In this document: positions 6,921 to 8,359 of the stretch, piece after piece
Layout of the letters: each line of letters starts with the position of its first letter
Position numbering within the stretch: the stretch's first letter is position 1
DNA from: a bacterium (Candidatus Ratteibacteria) CG_4_9_14_3_um_filter_41_21
GTDB taxonomy: Bacteria > Ratteibacteria > UBA8468
DNA: 8,359 nt
Direction of reading: 5' to 3'
Assembly: GCA_002791075.1 (NCBI GenBank)
Contig: PFWI01000267.1
Coordinates: forward strand, 1 to 8,359
Notes under the pieces: generated by a model
The model's database searches: none
Seen by the model: only the letters and a program-made list of their open reading frames with translations
Told to the model about the DNA's origin: nothing
Made by a program: the position numbers and the translations under genes

Positions 6921-7298
6921 TAACTTAATAGACACTGATTTTCACTGATACACACAGATAAAACATAATATTTACCACGAAAGCACGAAATAAAGAAGAC
7001 ACGAAAGAAATAGCAACCACGAATTACTCGAATTATTAAAGATTAATAATAAGAACAGGTCATTGCGAGTCCGCCACTGTATCATAGGCGGACGTGGCAA
7101 TCTCGAGATTGCTTCTTCGTTTCACTCATCGCAATGACACTTCGTGTCAGTTCTTAATTAGAGAAATTCGCGTAATTCGTGGTTAAAGATGTTGTAGTTT
7201 TTCGTGTTTTCAAGTTTTCGCGTTTTCGTGATAATCTTTGTCCTTAAATTCTATATCTGTGTTCATCTGTGTTAATCTGTGTCAAAATATTTAGTTAA
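6920..7298. repeat. Nested mirror-ordered inverted repeat
   Basis: This gene-free spacer is organised as shells around the palindrome centred near 7104/7105. Left arm, outside to inside: TTAACTTAATA (6920-6930); three 10-bp units of the CACTGAT/CACAGAT type (6931-6960); four 8-bp units of the CACGAAA type (6976-7007, third one degenerate); AACCACGAATTAC (7014-7026); AAGAAC (7051-7056); GTCATTGCGA (7059-7068). The right arm carries the reverse complements in mirror order: TCGCAATGAC (7129-7138), GTTCTT (7150-7155), GTAATTCGTGGTT (7172-7184), four 8-bp TTTTCGTG units (7199-7230, again one degenerate internal unit), three 10-bp ATCTGTGTTA units (7255-7284), and AATATTTAGTTAA (7286-7298). From 7299 to 7335 there are two more ATTCGTG-like units and an A/T-rich stretch. 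Confidence 0.85.
7049..7158. repeat. TCATTGCGA palindromic element (core of the mirror repeat)
   Basis: GTCATTGCGA (7059-7068) and TCGCAATGAC (7129-7138) are exact reverse complements. They enclose a second stem, GTCCGCC (7069-7075) with GGCGGAC (7087-7093), and a perfect 16-bp palindrome GCAATCTCGAGATTGC (7097-7112). GACAC-TTC-GTGTC (7136-7148) forms a further small hairpin at the right edge. As DNA or RNA this would fold into a branched cruciform or cloverleaf. No protein is encoded. It resembles, from memory, a MITE-like or REP-like repeat common in many bacterial genomes. Confidence 0.8.
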
Positions 7299-7335
7299 TT
7301 CGTGTTCATTCGTGATTGCTATTGTTTTTTATTTG

Positions 7336-7686
7336 TGGAGGCGCCGGGTAATGAGCCCGGGTCCAGAAAAGACACTGAAAGAAGTATCTTCATGCTTAGT
7401 TTCTGTTTTTTTCTTTTCTTTACGGAACTTCCAGAAACAGAATTTCCGAAAGAGCAGGTCTTTTGCTCTCATTCCACCCCACCAGAACCAAATAGGATAG
7501 AACCAGTCTGTTATCCGACCCATTCATAGTCCCACAGACAAAGACTACAACGGGCTCCTAACCTAAATTAGGCAGGGAGATAATTTGCTGTTTCGCCAGA
7601 TGATTTTTTGAGGATTTTTACGAGCCCTTCCTCAAACTCGGCATGCTGCTTCTTTCATTTCCTTTCTGTCGAATCGTTTCGCCCCC
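7336..7686 (-). ncRNA. ssrA: Transfer-messenger RNA (tmRNA, 10Sa RNA)
   Basis: Read on the minus strand, the 5' end GGGGGCG pairs with CGCCTCC at the 3' end into a 7-bp acceptor stem with a G-U third pair, the alanine identity mark. ATTCGACAG follows the 5' arm. GCATGCCGAG begins pseudoknot 1: CGAG pairs with CTCG and GAGGA with TCCTC, followed by AAAAAA as in known tmRNAs. The conserved ACTAAGCATG occurs near the 3' end, and helix 2 forms from CAGAAA with TTTCTG. The tag frame most likely starts with GGC at 7597-7595, which is nucleotide 90 of the RNA as in E. coli. It reads GETANYLPA then TAA (stop 7570-7568) inside a helix-5 hairpin. Length 351 nt. CCA is not encoded (CAA instead), and the T-loop CTCATTA departs from TTCRANY. 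It lies directly downstream of smpB, its protein partner. Confidence 0.93.
7568..7597 (-). other. tmRNA tag-peptide reading frame (GETANYLPA, stop)
   Basis: This is the messenger part of the tmRNA. GGC GAA ACA GCA AAT TAT CTC CCT GCC TAA starts at nucleotide 90 of the RNA and ends in a stem-loop, which is the normal layout. The tag would mark rescued proteins for proteolysis. Gly as first residue is rare but, from memory, known (for example in Dehalococcoides). The ending LPA differs from the usual LAA or VAA. A frame one base later (GCG start, AKQQIISLPNLG) is an alternative with an Ala first codon, but its stop falls outside the expected place. Confidence 0.65.
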
Positions 7687-7703
7687 CTCTTACAACAGTT
7701 AAT

Positions 7704-7799
7704 AGTTTAGAGTTCAAAGTTTAAAGTTTTTAAAGATTATTTTTTATCTATGTTTAATCTGTAGCCTAATTCTTAACTTTAAACTCTTAACTTTAAACT
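7704..7799. repeat. AGTTTAAAGTT-type repeats, inverted pair with a 14-bp tandem duplication
   Basis: A perfect tandem duplication of TCTTAACTTTAAAC occupies 7771-7784 and 7785-7798. The opposite orientation of the same motif (AGAGTTCAAAGTTTAAAGTT) lies at about 7709-7728, and the 40 bases between are A/T-rich with ATCTATG- and ATCTGTA-like remnants. The tandem part covers the last codons and stop of smpB. The rest forms the spacer in which the ssrA promoter or a processing site should lie. I see no convincing -35/-10 pair there. Confidence 0.7.
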
Positions 7800-8228
7800 C
7801 TTCCTAATCTCCTTTTCCGCTTCTTTTTTCTTGATGAGCTCGCGTTTCTCAAACTCCCTCTTTCCCCGAGCCAGAGCAAGTTCCACCTTTACTCTCCTTC
7901 TCTTAAAATATAACGCGAGGGGAACCAAGGTAAAACCTTTGGCTAACTTGCCAACCAACGCTTCGATCTCCCGGCGATGAAGTAATAACTTTCGCGCTCG
8001 GTTAGGGTCCAATTTTTGTAAACTATCATATTCATAGGGGGTAATATGCATATTATACAAAAAAACCTCTCCCTGGTCAACTCGGGCAAAAGCCTCGTTA
8101 AGAGAAACTTTTCCTTGCCGAATTGATTTTACCTCAGAACCAATCAATTGGACACCGGATTCTATTTTCTCTAAAATCTGGTAATCGTGTAAAGCTCTCT
8201 TATTCCGGGCAATAACTTTCATCGACAT
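7779..8228 (-). CDS. smpB: SsrA-binding protein SmpB
   Basis: SmpB (149 aa from ATG 8228) binds the tRNA-like part of tmRNA and delivers it to stalled ribosomes. Family signatures are the start MKVIARNKRALHDYQILEKIESGVQLIGSEVKS (given here only as the pattern IARNKRA ... YQILE ... GSEVKSIR), SLNEAFARV, EVFLYNMHITPYEY, RARKLLLHRREI, KGFTLVPLALYFK and the basic helical tail ELIKKKEAEKEIRKSL. The open frame continues to a TTG at 8264, but those 12 codons are repeat-like sequence and do not fit the family. ATG 8228 or 8222 is the likely start. The final codons (about SLKLRV) are supplied by the 14-bp tandem repeat. The ssrA gene begins 92 bp downstream on the same strand, the common smpB-ssrA arrangement. 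Confidence 0.96.
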   Translation of the reverse strand: MSMKVIARNKRALHDYQILEKIESGVQLIGSEVKSIRQGKVSLNEAFARVDQGEVFLYNMHITPYEYDSLQKLDPNRARKLLLHRREIEALVGKLAKGFTLVPLALYFKRRRVKVELALARGKREFEKRELIKKKEAEKEIRKSLKLRV

Positions 8229-8239
8229 TCTTTCTTTTT

Positions 8240-8265
8240 CACCACCGAGAACACAAAGAAACAAA
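8240..8265. repeat. Degenerate CACMGAGAACACAAAG-type repeat before smpB
   Basis: CACCGAGAA-CACAAAGAAA-CAAAG is a short run of related 9-10 bp units, close in style to the CACAGAT and CACGAAA units of the large mirror repeat. It lies immediately upstream of smpB and creates the false in-frame extension of that gene. No ribosome-binding role is evident. Confidence 0.5.
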
Positions 8266-8284
8266 GCCAGAAATAATAAATTAG

Positions 8285-8335
8285 CCCCCTCACCTCCATC
8301 CTCTCCCCTTGGGGAGAGGAAACGTAGGTGAGGGG
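8285..8335. repeat. Long palindromic repeat (CCCCTCACCT ... AGGTGAGGGG)
   Basis: CCCCTCACCT (8286-8295) is the exact reverse complement of AGGTGAGGGG (8326-8335). Inside it CCTCTCCCC (8300-8308) and GGGGAGAGG (8311-8319) form a second perfect stem with a TT loop; only short internal bulges separate the two stems. The element can fold as a 19-bp hairpin in either strand. No T run follows on either side, so it looks like a REP-like dispersed repeat rather than a classic terminator, though it could stop or stabilise transcripts. To its right (8336-8359) nothing is recognisable. Confidence 0.85.
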
Positions 8336-8359
8336 AAACTTTGAAATTCCATACAATAA

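Noticed and set aside
6921..6935. Amidase start at GTG 6935
   Set aside because: The five added codons lie in the mirror repeat, and ATG 6920 gives a standard signal peptide.
6976..7284. Short regular repeats that might be a CRISPR array
   Set aside because: Units are only 8-10 bp, degenerate and directly joined, with no unique spacers and no cas gene.
7279..7529. Three overlapping open frames (both strands) of 64-75 codons
   Set aside because: They lie within or across the tmRNA gene, have no family features, and are explained by the RNA structure.
7689..7727. Possible ssrA promoter (TATTAA at 7704-7699 on the minus strand)
   Set aside because: The distance to the RNA 5' end is plausible, but there is no good -35 at 16-18 nt and the sequence is repeat-derived and A/T-rich.
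8229..8264. Longer smpB start at TTG 8264
   Set aside because: The added 12 codons are repeat sequence and do not match SmpB N-termini.
8285..8335. Intrinsic terminator
   Set aside because: The hairpin is strong but no T run follows on either strand.

Overview
The window looks like a piece of chromosome from an AT-rich, probably uncultured bacterium. It carries a peptidoglycan-based envelope toolkit (two peptidoglycan hydrolases, glutamate racemase, a bactofilin and a WecA/MraY-type sugar-phosphate transferase), bacterial-type arginine genes, and the trans-translation pair smpB-ssrA. All nine protein genes and the one RNA gene are on the minus strand, so the window reads from right to left. 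The intergenic repeats (degenerate CACGAATT, CACGAAA and CACAGAT units, a TCATTGCGA palindrome and a CCCCTCACCT/AGGTGAGGGG palindrome) resemble, from memory, repeats scattered through many environmental and candidate-phylum genomes. I cannot name the phylum from sequence alone.

Right block (8359 to 7336): a long palindromic repeat, then smpB, then a tmRNA gene (ssrA) that ORF-based annotation would miss. The tmRNA has an alanine-type acceptor stem with G3-U, a pseudoknot-1 fold, a tag reading frame starting at nucleotide 90, and a tRNA-like 3' end. SmpB and tmRNA together rescue stalled ribosomes.

Middle spacer (about 7335 to 6921): no gene, but a striking nested inverted repeat of about 380 bp. 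At least six different repeat families appear in mirror order around one 16-bp palindrome. Its left edge ends on the start codon of the amidase gene.

Left block (6920 to 110): a tightly packed series of overlapping genes. First come a secreted N-acetylmuramoyl-L-alanine amidase, glutamate racemase (murI) and a QueD/6-pyruvoyl-tetrahydropterin synthase homologue. A textbook sigma-70-type promoter (TTGACT-17-TATAAT) overlaps the stop codon of that third gene. It should drive a second unit of membrane-anchored M23 peptidase, bactofilin, acetylglutamate kinase (argB), acetylornithine aminotransferase (argD) and a WecA-like transferase. The M23-bactofilin pair is a known kind of cell-shape module. 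argB and argD add arginine synthesis, and the last gene would start an envelope glycan on undecaprenyl phosphate. The far left end (1-109) holds a short inverted repeat of the same family as one shell of the large mirror repeat.

Most protein functions are ordinary housekeeping. The points most worth a second look are the tmRNA (Gly resume codon, tag ending LPA, odd T-loop, no encoded CCA), the mirror-nested repeat, a repeat that supplies the C-terminal codons of smpB, and the probably near-leaderless promoter of the M23-bactofilin unit.
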